From Candidatus Villigracilis adiacens (GTDB taxonomy: Bacteria; Chloroflexota; Anaerolineae; Anaerolineales; Villigracilaceae): a stretch of DNA of 64,000 bases. This document shows, in pieces, positions 9,663-17,534 of the stretch (position 1 is its first letter; each line of letters begins with the position of its first letter). A program made the translations under genes and the position numbers. A model generated the notes under the pieces. The model saw only the letters and a list, made by a program, of their open reading frames with translations. It made no database searches and was not told the origin of the DNA. The stretch lies in NCBI GenBank assembly GCA_016703605.1, contig JADJBU010000002.1:680114-744113 (forward strand). The letters run 5' to 3'.

Positions 9663-9801
9663 CTTTCCAATTTTTTGAACGCTTCCGGCTTAACACGCTA
9701 CAATAACCATTTGCAGGGAGTTTAAACGCATGAGACGCCCTTGCGGACGTCTCAGCGGTTGGATGGGGGAGGGAACGAGAAACCTTGTCTTACGACAAGG
9801 G

Positions 9802-10560
9802 CTATCTCCTTACAGAAGGGTTGTTTTCGTTGTTGCTCATTGCCGCCATGCCCACGGGGTGGTATGTCGGTTCGGGGCGGTTCGCGCCGTAGGATGGCAT
9901 GGGCGCGGGGCGCGGCTTCGGAACGGGGCGGGGATAATTCACAGCGGGGGGATTCGCCTCCTGTCGCTGGACCGGTTGAAGGGTCCGGGGGTGAGCCGCG
10001 GGATAGGATGAGGCTGGGGCGTTGCGGTAGGATGAATTGCGGTCATAAATATCCGCGAGGGTGAAGAGGCGTTCGCCCGCCACGGAGAAGGTGCCGATCA
10101 ACAGCACGCGGATCAGCCAGACCATGCACGCCACAACGATGGGGACGATCTTGATCATCGTTGCCTGACCGACGAGGGAGCCACCGAGGGTGTTGTGGTT
10201 TTGAATGGCGACGGAAACGCCCCACCAGGTAAGGACGGCATTGAAGGCAGCGGCAAGCAGCCAGGCGCCGAAGAGATACCAAACCTCGGCGGGTTCGTCG
10301 CGTCCCTGTTCGGGGGTGAAGATGCGCGCGATACCGGCGAAGTCGATGCCACAGAAGGCGAAGGCAAGGACGGAAGACCAGTACATGCCTGCAAATTTCA
10401 AATCGCCGAGCACGTCGCGCAATGCAAAGGATGTGGTGCCGAAGTTGAAGATTTCGAACGCCAGTAGTGCGCACAGGATCATGCCGCCGAAGATCGCGCC
10501 GCGGCGCAGCGAGATGCTTTTCAGCAGGGGGGCCAGTTGAATGTTGAGCGAACGGTTCAT
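9802..10560 (-). CDS. Multi-pass membrane protein with proline-rich tail, behind a LexA box
   Basis: A 252-residue protein I cannot assign to a named family. Four hydrophobic segments are visible (about residues 21-40, 62-80, 95-118 and 132-158), followed by a cytosolic-looking tail of about 80 residues rich in Pro, Asn, Tyr and Arg (PAPMPSYGANRPEPTYHPVG). The start at 10560 has AAGGAGC eight bases upstream. The promoter is textbook (TTGACT, 17 bases, TATATT) and its spacer is a perfect Gram-positive-type SOS box, so expression is probably repressed by LexA and induced by DNA damage. Function unknown; a damage-induced division or envelope factor is one idea but is only inference. Confidence 0.75.
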   Translation of the reverse strand: MNRSLNIQLAPLLKSISLRRGAIFGGMILCALLAFEIFNFGTTSFALRDVLGDLKFAGMYWSSVLAFAFCGIDFAGIARIFTPEQGRDEPAEVWYLFGAWLLAAAFNAVLTWWGVSVAIQNHNTLGGSLVGQATMIKIVPIVVACMVWLIRVLLIGTFSVAGERLFTLADIYDRNSSYRNAPASSYPAAHPRTLQPVQRQEANPPAVNYPRPVPKPRPAPMPSYGANRPEPTYHPVGMAAMSNNENNPSVRR

Positions 10561-10613
10561 GGGAATGCTCCTTGATCGAACCAAAAAAAACCGGAAAAAT
10601 CTTTCTGCGGTTA

Positions 10614-10642
10614 AATATAGAACACTTGTTCTAAAAAGTCAA
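10614..10642 (-). promoter_or_regulatory. Promoter with LexA (SOS) operator in the spacer
   Basis: On the minus strand: -35 TTGACT (10642-10637), a 17-base spacer, -10 TATATT (10619-10614). The spacer contains GAACAAGTGTTC (10631-10620), which matches every position of the B. subtilis-type consensus GAACRNRYGTTC. The box abuts the -10, so bound LexA would block RNA polymerase. Confidence 0.75.
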
Positions 10643-10687
10643 GTTAATATTTTGTTGCAGGATGGTTGCGTTTCTCATCCCCCATCA

Positions 10688-10726
10688 AAAAGACTTCCGG
10701 TGTCTCTGAGACTTCGGAAGTCTTTT
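10688..10726 (-). terminator. Rho-independent terminator after the zinc peptidase gene
   Basis: A perfect 12-bp stem, AAAAGACTTCCG with CGGAAGTCTTTT, around a 15-base loop, with A-rich and T-rich ends that let it work in both directions. It lies six bases beyond the stop at 10732. Confidence 0.75.
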
Positions 10727-10731
10727 GTTTC

Positions 10732-11424
10732 TCAATCGCGGCTTCGTCCGCTGATGAGGGTGACGTAATACAGCAATTGCAGAATGGCGGTGACAAGCCC
10801 GGCAACGTAGGTCAATGCAGCGGCATTGAGGACGTTGCTCACGCCGCGCATTTCGGCGTCGGATTGGATGATGCCGCTTTCGGAGAGCATTCTCCGGGCG
10901 CGGGCAGAGGCGTCGAATTCGACGGGCAGGGTGACGAGGGCAAAGAACGCGCCGCCGGAGAAGATCAATACGCCAAGCCAGGCGACCTGGGTCATTTGCA
11001 GGAAAAGTCCGATCAGGATCAAAATCCAGCCGAGGTAGGAGCCGATGTTCACCATGGGCACGAGCGCGCCGCGGAACTTGAGCGGGAAATATTCCTCGGC
11101 ATCCTGCTGGGCGTGACCGAGTTCGTGTGCGGCAATCGCCAGCGCGGCGACTGATGCGCTGTTGGCAACGCCCTGCGAGAGGAATAAAGTCTTGTTGCGC
11201 GGGTCGTAGTGGTCGGTCATCTCGCCGGGCGTACCCTGGATTTGCAACCCGTGAAGTCCGCTCGAAGCGATCAGTCGGCGGGTGGCTTCGTAACCGGTGA
11301 AGCGGCTACCAGCCGCCACGCGGCTCCATTTGTTGTATGCCGCCCGTACATACCATGATGTGATCGCCATCAGGATGAAGGCGGGGATCATGAAGATCAT
11401 ATAGGCGGGGTCGAAGAGATACAT
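10732..11424 (-). CDS. YugP-type neutral zinc metallopeptidase
   Basis: A 230-residue membrane peptidase of the Zn_peptidase_2 (YugP) family. A first membrane helix at about 5-25 is followed by a catalytic domain containing the zinc motif AAHELGHAQQ near 104-113, then helices at about 125-175 and 195-225. Family members are broadly conserved in bacteria, but substrates are poorly known. The start at 11424 is preferred over 11445 because AAGGA lies eight bases before it. It sits between a terminator downstream and a long hairpin upstream, so it appears to be its own unit. Confidence 0.85.
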   Translation of the reverse strand: MYLFDPAYMIFMIPAFILMAITSWYVRAAYNKWSRVAAGSRFTGYEATRRLIASSGLHGLQIQGTPGEMTDHYDPRNKTLFLSQGVANSASVAALAIAAHELGHAQQDAEEYFPLKFRGALVPMVNIGSYLGWILILIGLFLQMTQVAWLGVLIFSGGAFFALVTLPVEFDASARARRMLSESGIIQSDAEMRGVSNVLNAAALTYVAGLVTAILQLLYYVTLISGRSRD

Positions 11425-11447
11425 GTTCAATCCTTCCATTTCCACAC

Positions 11448-11500
11448 CGTCCCGAAGGTTTGAACGGCGAACTCACCTGACGAGTAAAACCTTCGGGACG
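11448..11500. terminator. Long hairpin after the S41 peptidase gene
   Basis: CGTCCCGAAGGTTT (11448-11461) is the exact reverse complement of 11487-11500, giving a 14-bp stem with a 25-base loop, 13 bases beyond the S41 stop. There is no T tract, so it may act as an RNA stabiliser or a weak terminator. Confidence 0.5.
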
Positions 11501-11512
11501 ATTAATAAGGCG

Positions 11513-12775
11513 TTATTGTCCGATCATCTCCAATAGGATACGAACGGCTTCGTCCAATTGCGGGTCTTTATCGGCTTTGCGGTCGTCCTCGGTCAGTTCG
11601 ACGGGATAGTCGGGTGTCAGCCCGATCTCGTGGATGGTGTTTTCGTTCGGGGTCAGCCACTTGGCGATGGTGATGCGTACCGCTCCGTTTTCACCGCTGA
11701 GGGGAATCCAATTTTGTACCGAGCCTTTGCCGTAGGAGACCATCCCGAGCAGTTTGGCGCGTCCCGAATCCTGTAATGCGCCCGCCACGATCTCGGAAGC
11801 GGATGCGGACCCCTCGTTGATGAGCACGATCATGGGGATTTTCGGGTCGGTTGCGACGCCGCCGGGGATGACCTCGTAGGTCGTGCGGGTTCCATCGCCG
11901 TATTGTTCGTAAAGCACAACGCCCTCCGAGATGAATTGGGAGGTGACTTCGACCGAGGTCTGCAAATATCCGCCGCCGTTGTTGCGCAGGTCGAGAATGA
12001 CGGCTTTGGGGTTCTGCGGCATGAGTTCAGCCAGCGCCGCGTTCAACTCAGGCATGGTGTTGGGACCGAAAGTTGTCACCGTGATGTAGGCGATGCCGCC
12101 TTCGAGCATTTCACCCTCGGCGGATGCGATGACAATCCGCGCGCGAACGATGGAAACATCGAAGGGGGCGTCTTCGCCTTCGCGCAGGATGGTGAGCACG
12201 ACCGTCGTCCCGGCGGGACCAAGCACCCGGCGGCGCGCGAGTTCGGCGTCGATGCCGGTCATGTCTTCGCCGTCGATGCCGATGATCTTGTCGCCGGGCA
12301 GCAGACCAGCCTCCTCGGCGGGCGAACCGGGGATGGGGCTGGTAACGGTCAGGTAATCGGCTGTTGTATCGACGTATGCGCCGATGCCTTCGTAGGAACC
12401 TTCGAGGCTTTCATTGGCTTGCTTGTATTCCTCGGGGTTCATGTAGGTGGAATGCTGGTCGCCAAGCGCCTGCATCATGCCGTCGATCGCGCCGCGCATC
12501 AGGGCGACATCGTCCACGGGCTGGTCTACAAAATTTTCATGGATGAGATTCCACGCCTCCCAGAACGGGGCGAAGAGCGCCTGCAATTCCTCGGGGGTGG
12601 CAGACTGCTGGTCTGGGGCGGGCGTAAACGGTTCGGGGGGCGCAGCGGGAGCCTCGAGGCTGGGAATGCTTCCATTGGGCAGAAGATGCCCGGTGACAAA
12701 GCCCCCGGCAAAAGAGCCAAGCCCCACAATGAGGACTGCCAGGGCAAGCAGGACTGTCTTTAAAGTTTTATTCAC
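11513..12775 (-). CDS. S41 C-terminal processing peptidase (CtpA/CtpB type)
   Basis: A 420-residue secreted or membrane-anchored serine protease that clips C-termini of envelope proteins. An N-terminal hydrophobic segment (about 5-28, VLLALAVLIVGLGSFAGGF) is followed by a Pro/Ala linker, a PDZ domain near 120-205 with GSPAEEAGLLPGD, and the S41 catalytic domain with the nucleophile in GSASASEIVAGAL and the general-base Lys in SYGKGSVQ some 25 residues later. The start is set at the GTG at 12775, with GGAGG five bases upstream; the reading frame opens at a TTG four codons earlier. Confidence 0.9.
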   Translation of the reverse strand: MNKTLKTVLLALAVLIVGLGSFAGGFVTGHLLPNGSIPSLEAPAAPPEPFTPAPDQQSATPEELQALFAPFWEAWNLIHENFVDQPVDDVALMRGAIDGMMQALGDQHSTYMNPEEYKQANESLEGSYEGIGAYVDTTADYLTVTSPIPGSPAEEAGLLPGDKIIGIDGEDMTGIDAELARRRVLGPAGTTVVLTILREGEDAPFDVSIVRARIVIASAEGEMLEGGIAYITVTTFGPNTMPELNAALAELMPQNPKAVILDLRNNGGGYLQTSVEVTSQFISEGVVLYEQYGDGTRTTYEVIPGGVATDPKIPMIVLINEGSASASEIVAGALQDSGRAKLLGMVSYGKGSVQNWIPLSGENGAVRITIAKWLTPNENTIHEIGLTPDYPVELTEDDRKADKDPQLDEAVRILLEMIGQ

Positions 12776-12916
12776 AAATGCCTCCAATTTGGCTTGTTGT
12801 ATGGGTGTTCAATATGGACGGAACTCCCACGCCTTAAATTACGCAGAAAGATACCAATCGGTTATTAAGGGTTGCTGAATGAATTGTTCGATTTATGTAA
12901 GAATCGAGTTTTGGAG

Positions 12917-12938
12917 TCAAAAGTCTCCCGACTTTTGA
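12917..12938. repeat. Hairpin repeat, TCCC loop, overlapping a stop codon
   Basis: TCAAAAGTC, loop TCCC, GACTTTTGA: a 9-bp stem of the same family as 6647 and 37264. The minus-strand gene uses its TGA as stop. Confidence 0.7.
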
Positions 12939-13162
12939 TTTTCATCGCCATCCCCGGTCAACCCGCCCACCGAGCGCCGCAGTTCTTCAAACTCATCATC
13001 CCGTTTCTTGCGGGCTGGGTCGAACGCCCTCATCATCGTCTCAAAAGGACCGTTCTTCCCGCCGCGCATGATCCCGCGCACGATGCCGTACATCATGACG
13101 TTTATGCCCACGATGAGGACGATGAACAGAAGGGCGGCAATGGCGGCGTGGCTATTTTCCAT
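12917..13162 (-). CDS. Small single-pass membrane protein
   Basis: An 81-residue protein of unknown function with one strong hydrophobic helix at residues 7-31 (AIAALLFIVLIVGINVMMYGI), then a basic stretch and a charged tail. Its start lies inside the end of the HAD gene (11-base overlap), so the two are translationally coupled. The last codons and the stop are supplied by a hairpin repeat (stem 12917-12938), so the C-terminus KSGDF probably reflects a repeat insertion rather than conserved protein. Confidence 0.65.
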   Translation of the reverse strand: MENSHAAIAALLFIVLIVGINVMMYGIVRGIMRGGKNGPFETMMRAFDPARKKRDDEFEELRRSVGGLTGDGDENQKSGDF

Positions 13163-13796
13163 TTTGACTCTCCAGGATGGGGATGAAGGAATTCCAATCG
13201 GTCATGTGCGCGTCGGCGCTGGCTGACGGAAATGTTTCGTTGTAAAGGATGCTGAACAAACCCACCCTGCTTGCCGCGCTGGTCGTATGGGGAATGTCGT
13301 CGATCATCACGCACTTCGACGGGTCGCTTTCGCCCGCGGCTTGCATGGCAATTTGAAAGGACTCAGGCATCGGCTTGCAGTAGGGGGCAATGGCGTTCAC
13401 ATCCACGATGATCTCGAAGAGGTCGCGCAGTCCGAGGACGGTCAACACCCTGTCGGCGTGGTGAACGTCTGCGTTGGTGAAGATCAGGTTGCGGGTCGGC
13501 AGCGAGGCGATGATCGAGCGCAGGGTCGGATTGGGAGTCAGATAATCCTTCAGCGGCAGGTCATGCACATAGGCGAGAAAATCCTGCGTGTCGAGGTTGT
13601 GATATGCCTGCAAGCCGCGGGTGGTGGTGCCGAACTCGCGGTAATATTTTTCGCGCAGTTGCGAAACCTCTTCGGCGGGGATGCGTAATCTATCGCGCAT
13701 GTAATCGTTCATGCGATGCTTGATGGCATCCCATAAACCGGCGGTCGGGGGATACAGCGTGTCGTCGAGATCGAAGAAGATGGTGGTGAATCGCAT
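13152..13796 (-). CDS. HAD-superfamily pyrimidine 5'-nucleotidase-type phosphatase
   Basis: A 214-residue HAD hydrolase. The nucleophile motif DLDDTLYP is at residues 9-16, motif II is the T in LIFTNAD near 107, and motif IV is VMIDDIPHT near 170. The spacing and the LYP sequence match the SDT1/YjjG-like pyrimidine 5'-nucleotidase group, which dephosphorylates UMP or CMP; exact substrate is inferred. The gene is divergent from mutL and both start six bases from a shared palindromic -10, so the messages are probably leaderless. The last 11 bases overlap the small membrane-protein gene. Confidence 0.85.
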   Translation of the reverse strand: MRFTTIFFDLDDTLYPPTAGLWDAIKHRMNDYMRDRLRIPAEEVSQLREKYYREFGTTTRGLQAYHNLDTQDFLAYVHDLPLKDYLTPNPTLRSIIASLPTRNLIFTNADVHHADRVLTVLGLRDLFEIIVDVNAIAPYCKPMPESFQIAMQAAGESDPSKCVMIDDIPHTTSAASRVGLFSILYNETFPSASADAHMTDWNSFIPILESQNGK

Positions 13797-13816
13797 TCGG
13801 AGATTATAATCGCGTC
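13797..13816. promoter_or_regulatory. Symmetric bidirectional promoter between a HAD gene and mutL
   Basis: The 20 bases between the two start codons are six bases, the palindrome ATTATAAT (13803-13810), and six bases. Each strand reads TATAAT six bases before its own ATG, so one element can act as -10 for both genes, with both messages leaderless. Confidence 0.65.
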
Positions 13817-15631
13817 ATGTCCATTCGTTTACTTTCATCCGAAGTGTCGTCGCAGATCGCCGCCGGTGAAGTGGTGGAGAGACCCGCCTCCGTTGTGAAG
13901 GAGTTGACGGAGAATGCGCTGGATGCGGGCGCGAAAAATATTTCGATCTCGATCACGGATGCAGGACGGACTCTGATCGAAGTGGCGGATGATGGACATG
14001 GGATTCCATCCTCTGAATTGGAGTTGGCTGCCTCGCGTCATGCGACCTCGAAACTGGTCCAGTCCGAGGACCTGTTCCACATCCGGACCCTGGGCTTCCG
14101 GGGCGAAGCGCTGGCTTCGATCGGCTCTGTCTCGCAAATGACGATCACATCGCGGGTGGAGTCTGCGAAGGAAGGCGCGCGTTTGAAAGTGGATGGCGGT
14201 ATTTCTGGCAAGGTTGAAAAAGTCGGCGCGCCAAAGGGGACCGTGGTGCGGGTGGAGAATCTTTTTTATAACGTCCCGGCGCGTTTGAAGTTTTTGAAAA
14301 CGGATACGACCGAGCGCCGCGCCATCGACTCATTGGTGACGCGTTATGCGCTGGCTTACCCGGCTATTCGGTTTAAAGTGACGGATGGAAAGCAGGTTAC
14401 ATTACAGACGGCGGGAGACGGCGACCGGCGCGCGATCCTGGCTTCGCTGTATGGCGTGGATGTCGCCAGGCAAATGCTGGAAGTAATGGCTTCAGAAGAT
14501 GGGATGACCCTGACGGGTTTCATCAGCCCGGTTTCGTTAACGCGTTCCAACCGGAAAGAAATTACTTTTTTTATCAACGGGCGCTGGGTGCAGGAAATTT
14601 CATTGAACTCTGCGTTGTTGCAGGCGTATCACACGCTTTTGATGGTGGGGCGTTATCCGCTTGCGGCTTTGTTCCTCGATATGACTCCCGAGGATGTGGA
14701 TGTCAACGTCCACCCGACGAAAGCCGAAGTGCGATTCAGGGCGCAAGACAGGGTTTTCAGTTTCGTCCAGCGTTCGGCGCGGAAGGCTTTACTGGCGTAT
14801 ACGCCCGTCCCTGCGGTTTCGCCGCAGTTGTGGGGTGGGCGGAGACGGGATGAAGAGTTGCCGGGCAGGCAGGCGGGGGTTGATTGGTCGGTGGCGCATG
14901 ATGATAAGTGGAAAGTGGAAAGTGGTCAGTTATCAGTGAGCAGTGAGCAGTCGTTAGTGGGCGGTGACGATCTTCCAATCTCCAATCCCCAATTACCAAT
15001 TACCGATTACCGATTACCCGATCCCCAATCCTCCTTCTCCACAGGTGTCCCACTTTTGCGCCTCATCGGTCAGATCGGTTCGACGTATCTTGTCGCCGAA
15101 GGACCCGATGGGTTGTACCTGATCGACCAGCACGCGGCGCATGAGCGGGTGTTGTTCGAGAAGTTGATGGCGCAGCATGAGAGTAAGAGCATCCCGTCGC
15201 AGTCGCTCTTGACCCCGGAAATTGTCACTTTGCCGCCGGGGTCATCGAAGGTATTGACGGAGCAATTACCCTTCCTGAATCGCTTTGGCTTTGAAGTGGA
15301 GGAGTTCGGGACGAATACCTTCCAGGTGCGGGCGATGCCGGTTTTATTTGCGGGCGGAAGCCCGGCGATGGCGCTCAAGGCTTTGGTGGAGGACTTTGAA
15401 GAGGACGAGAGTCCGTTGGCGGCGGAGGTGGAGGCGCGGCTTGCGGCGAGAGTCTGCAAGCGGCTGGCGGTCAAAGCCGGGCAGACGCTCACCCCCGAAG
15501 AGCAGAGGAGTCTGCTGAATGACCTGGAGGCGTGCGGGTCGCCGCGCACCTGTCCGCATGGCAGACCGACAATGATTCATCTCACTGTGGATATGCTGGA
15601 ACGGCAGTTCGGGCGCAAAGGCGCGCGGTAG
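13817..15631 (+). CDS. mutL: DNA mismatch repair protein MutL, endonuclease type
   Basis: A 604-residue MutL. The GHKL ATPase motifs are all present: ENALDAGA near 34, DDGHGI near 57 and FRGEAL near 93. The C-terminal domain carries DQHAAHERVLFE, an exact DQHA(x)2E(x)4E nuclease motif, and CPHGRP near 577, so this is a nicking MutL of the type used where MutH and Dam are absent. The linker at about 364-406 is encoded by two runs of 7-bp-period repeats (14907-15034) and is unlike any family sequence. Leaderless promoter shared with the HAD gene. No mutS in the window. Confidence 0.95.
   Translation: MSIRLLSSEVSSQIAAGEVVERPASVVKELTENALDAGAKNISISITDAGRTLIEVADDGHGIPSSELELAASRHATSKLVQSEDLFHIRTLGFRGEALASIGSVSQMTITSRVESAKEGARLKVDGGISGKVEKVGAPKGTVVRVENLFYNVPARLKFLKTDTTERRAIDSLVTRYALAYPAIRFKVTDGKQVTLQTAGDGDRRAILASLYGVDVARQMLEVMASEDGMTLTGFISPVSLTRSNRKEITFFINGRWVQEISLNSALLQAYHTLLMVGRYPLAALFLDMTPEDVDVNVHPTKAEVRFRAQDRVFSFVQRSARKALLAYTPVPAVSPQLWGGRRRDEELPGRQAGVDWSVAHDDKWKVESGQLSVSSEQSLVGGDDLPISNPQLPITDYRLPDPQSSFSTGVPLLRLIGQIGSTYLVAEGPDGLYLIDQHAAHERVLFEKLMAQHESKSIPSQSLLTPEIVTLPPGSSKVLTEQLPFLNRFGFEVEEFGTNTFQVRAMPVLFAGGSPAMALKALVEDFEEDESPLAAEVEARLAARVCKRLAVKAGQTLTPEEQRSLLNDLEACGSPRTCPHGRPTMIHLTVDMLERQFGRKGAR
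14907..15034. repeat. Heptad-period repeats inside the mutL linker
   Basis: First run: about nine units of pattern AGTNNNN (AGTGGAA twice, AGTGGTC, AGTTATC, AGTGAGC twice, AGTCGTT, AGTGGGC). Second run: about eight units such as AATCTCC, AATCCCC, AATTACC, GATTACC. The reading frame stays open through both. Confidence 0.85.
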
Positions 15632-15695
15632 CGTTCCTGCAAAAACTTCTGGTTACTAAAATTGTTAGGTCGAAAATATTTTCAGAGGGATGGGC

Positions 15696-15701
15696 TAAAA
15701 T
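15696..15701 (+). promoter_or_regulatory. -10 box of a leaderless promoter for the GGDEF gene
   Basis: TAAAAT exactly six bases before the ATG at 15708, with no Shine-Dalgarno site between. Confidence 0.5.
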
Positions 15702-15707
15702 AAGCAT

Positions 15708-16673
15708 ATGAAGAATCTGACGGAACTATCCAAGCGGGACCTGGGAGTCCTCTTTGACCGAATTCAGGCAGCCATTGCGCTGGTGGACCGGGAGGGGAAC
15801 CTTGTTTCGTGGAATTCCGCCTTCGAAGCGGGAAAGCGCAGATTTCCGTTTGCAAGCAATCTTCAGGAGATGTTCCTGCAAAAGGATGCGGATTTGATTC
15901 GCTTGAAACTTATTGAGGGGGGCGAGGAGCATTGGGCGGGCGAGTTCGCCAACACCGAAACGGACGCTGCCGTGTTATGCGATTTCTGGCTGATGCCGAC
16001 GGGGGACGATCACATGCTTTTTATCGCGGAACGCATCGAATCGGAAGCGGACGCTGAAAACATGGTGGACAAACTGCGCAAGCAGGTGAAGATGTTCCAA
16101 AAGGAAAGCGAGCATTCGAAGAAACTTGCCCGCAACAAGCAGATCGAGATGGAGGCGGTTATTGCCCAGGCGGAGGAGGTGGCGCATGTAGACCCGCTGA
16201 CCTTCCTGCCGAACCGGCGCACGATCATCAAGGATATGCAAAGCGAAGTGATGAGGGCGGAGCGGTATCACTCCCTGTTTTCGATCTCGGTGGTGGATAT
16301 CGACAATTTCAAGACGATCAACGATACATATGGGCACCCGGTTGGCGACGAAGTGCTGCGGCATGTGGCGATCCACCTGCGGGACGGAATCCGTCATCCG
16401 GATGTGGTGGGGCGTTACGGCGGTGAGGAGTTCATCATCCTGCTGCCGAACTCGAACAAAACCGCCGCGGCAGAGCAAGCCGCGCGTCTGTGCCGCGAAC
16501 TGCGCGACAAGAAAATACAATTGAAGGATGGGGAAATCCACGTCAGCATCAGCATTGGGATCGCGGAATTCCGCATTGGCGAGGATTCATGGCATAGCCT
16601 GCTCAAACGGGCGGATAATGCCATGTTCGACGCCAAGAATCAAGGGCGCGACCGCTGGGTTGTTGGCGAGTAG
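15708..16673 (+). CDS. PAS-GGDEF diguanylate cyclase
   Basis: A 321-residue cytosolic signalling enzyme that joins two GTP into cyclic di-GMP. An N-terminal PAS-like sensor (about 10-115) is followed by a helical linker rich in Lys/Glu (about 118-155) and a GGDEF domain from about 160. The active-site loop reads GGEEF near 238-242, an active variant of GGDEF. An RxxD inhibitory site is not evident where expected. The ligand of the PAS domain is unknown. Together with the two HD-GYP proteins at 46-51 kb it suggests active c-di-GMP control, though it is 30 kb away. Confidence 0.92.
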   Translation: MKNLTELSKRDLGVLFDRIQAAIALVDREGNLVSWNSAFEAGKRRFPFASNLQEMFLQKDADLIRLKLIEGGEEHWAGEFANTETDAAVLCDFWLMPTGDDHMLFIAERIESEADAENMVDKLRKQVKMFQKESEHSKKLARNKQIEMEAVIAQAEEVAHVDPLTFLPNRRTIIKDMQSEVMRAERYHSLFSISVVDIDNFKTINDTYGHPVGDEVLRHVAIHLRDGIRHPDVVGRYGGEEFIILLPNSNKTAAAEQAARLCRELRDKKIQLKDGEIHVSISIGIAEFRIGEDSWHSLLKRADNAMFDAKNQGRDRWVVGE

Positions 16674-16851
16674 TGTAGAGCGCAATGACCTTGGATACAT
16701 ATGATTCTAATGCGAGAAAATGCGATAACCCCTGTCTCACTATTTTTGTAGATAGGCAACAGACTTGATTAACCCGCCCACCAGGTAAAGCTGATCAATG
16801 CGGAGGTCGTTGCGCTTCGCATGTAACTCGTAACTCAAACAAGGACATTCA

Positions 16852-17472
16852 ATGGGCAACTTCAAACTGACCATCTTCTCCGATTACATCTGACCGTGGT
16901 GCTATGTCGGCCAGGGTGTGGTCGAGAGATTGAAAAAAGAATTCAAGGTGGAAATCGAGTGGCGCCCTTACTACCTGCGCCCCGATACGCCGCCCGAAGG
17001 CATGGAACTGCCCGAGTACATCAAACGCGCCAGGGAGAACGGTTCTGAGGAGCGTTTGCGCGGAATGGCAGAGATGCACGGGATGCCGTTCAGATCCACC
17101 GAGCGGGTATTGAACACGCGCATCGCCCACGAAGCGACCGAATACGCCCGCGTAAACGGCAAAGCAAACGAATTCCATAAAGTCGTCTTCCGCAAGGTTT
17201 ACGGCGAGGGGCGGGACATCAGCAAATGGGATGTGTTGCGTTCCGCGGCTGAGGAAGCCGGGTTGGACCCCGAAGATATGCAAAAGCAAGTGGAAAGCGG
17301 GAAGTTTACGGCAGAGGTCGCGGGGCAGGTTCAATGGGCGCAGCAGATCGGCGTAACCGGCGTGCCGACCTACGTCATCAACGACAAGTATGCCGTCGTT
17401 GGGGCGCAGCCGTACGAAGTGTTTAAGAACGCCCTGGGGCAGATATTAAGGTCAACTACTGAAACAGGATAA
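16852..17472 (+). CDS. FrnE/DsbA-family thiol oxidoreductase, candidate selenoprotein (in-frame TGA)
   Basis: A 206-codon frame with an in-frame TGA at 16891-16893 (codon 14). It reads MGNFKLTIFSDYI, TGA, PWCYVGQG: the TGA sits exactly where FrnE/DsbA proteins have the first Cys of their CPWC redox motif. The ATG at 16852 has AAGGA six bases upstream, so translation clearly starts before the TGA. The rest is typical of the family: helical insertion, YYLRPDTPPEG, and the cis-Pro loop GVTGVPTYVIN near 180-190. Selenocysteine at the resolving position of a thioredoxin fold is a known type of replacement. A SECIS-like hairpin follows the TGA. A point mutation or sequence error is the alternative; standard gene calling would start falsely at about 16918. 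Confidence 0.75.
16907..16925 (+). promoter_or_regulatory. SECIS-like hairpin downstream of the in-frame TGA
   Basis: TCGGCC (16907-16912) pairs with GGTCGA (16920-16925), six pairs including one G-U, around loop AGGGTGT. The loop begins 19 bases after the TGA and has G at its second position. Both agree with published bacterial SECIS rules as I know them. Folding was done by eye. Confidence 0.5.
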
Positions 17473-17502
17473 CACCAAAATACTCCCCGTGATAATGAAT
17501 TA

Positions 17503-17529
17503 GTAGGTCACGCTTCAAGCGTGGACTAC
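17503..17529. repeat. Hairpin repeat after the FrnE-type gene
   Basis: GTAGGTCACGCTT facing AAGCGTGGACTAC. A sister copy (GTCACGCTTGCAGCGTGAC) lies inside a glycosyltransferase gene at 42137-42155. It separates two convergent genes and may act as terminator. Confidence 0.6.
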
Positions 17530-17534
17530 ATGTT

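Noticed and set aside
14907..15034. CRISPR array
   Set aside because: Units are 7 bases with no spacers; repeats drift and stay in frame inside mutL.
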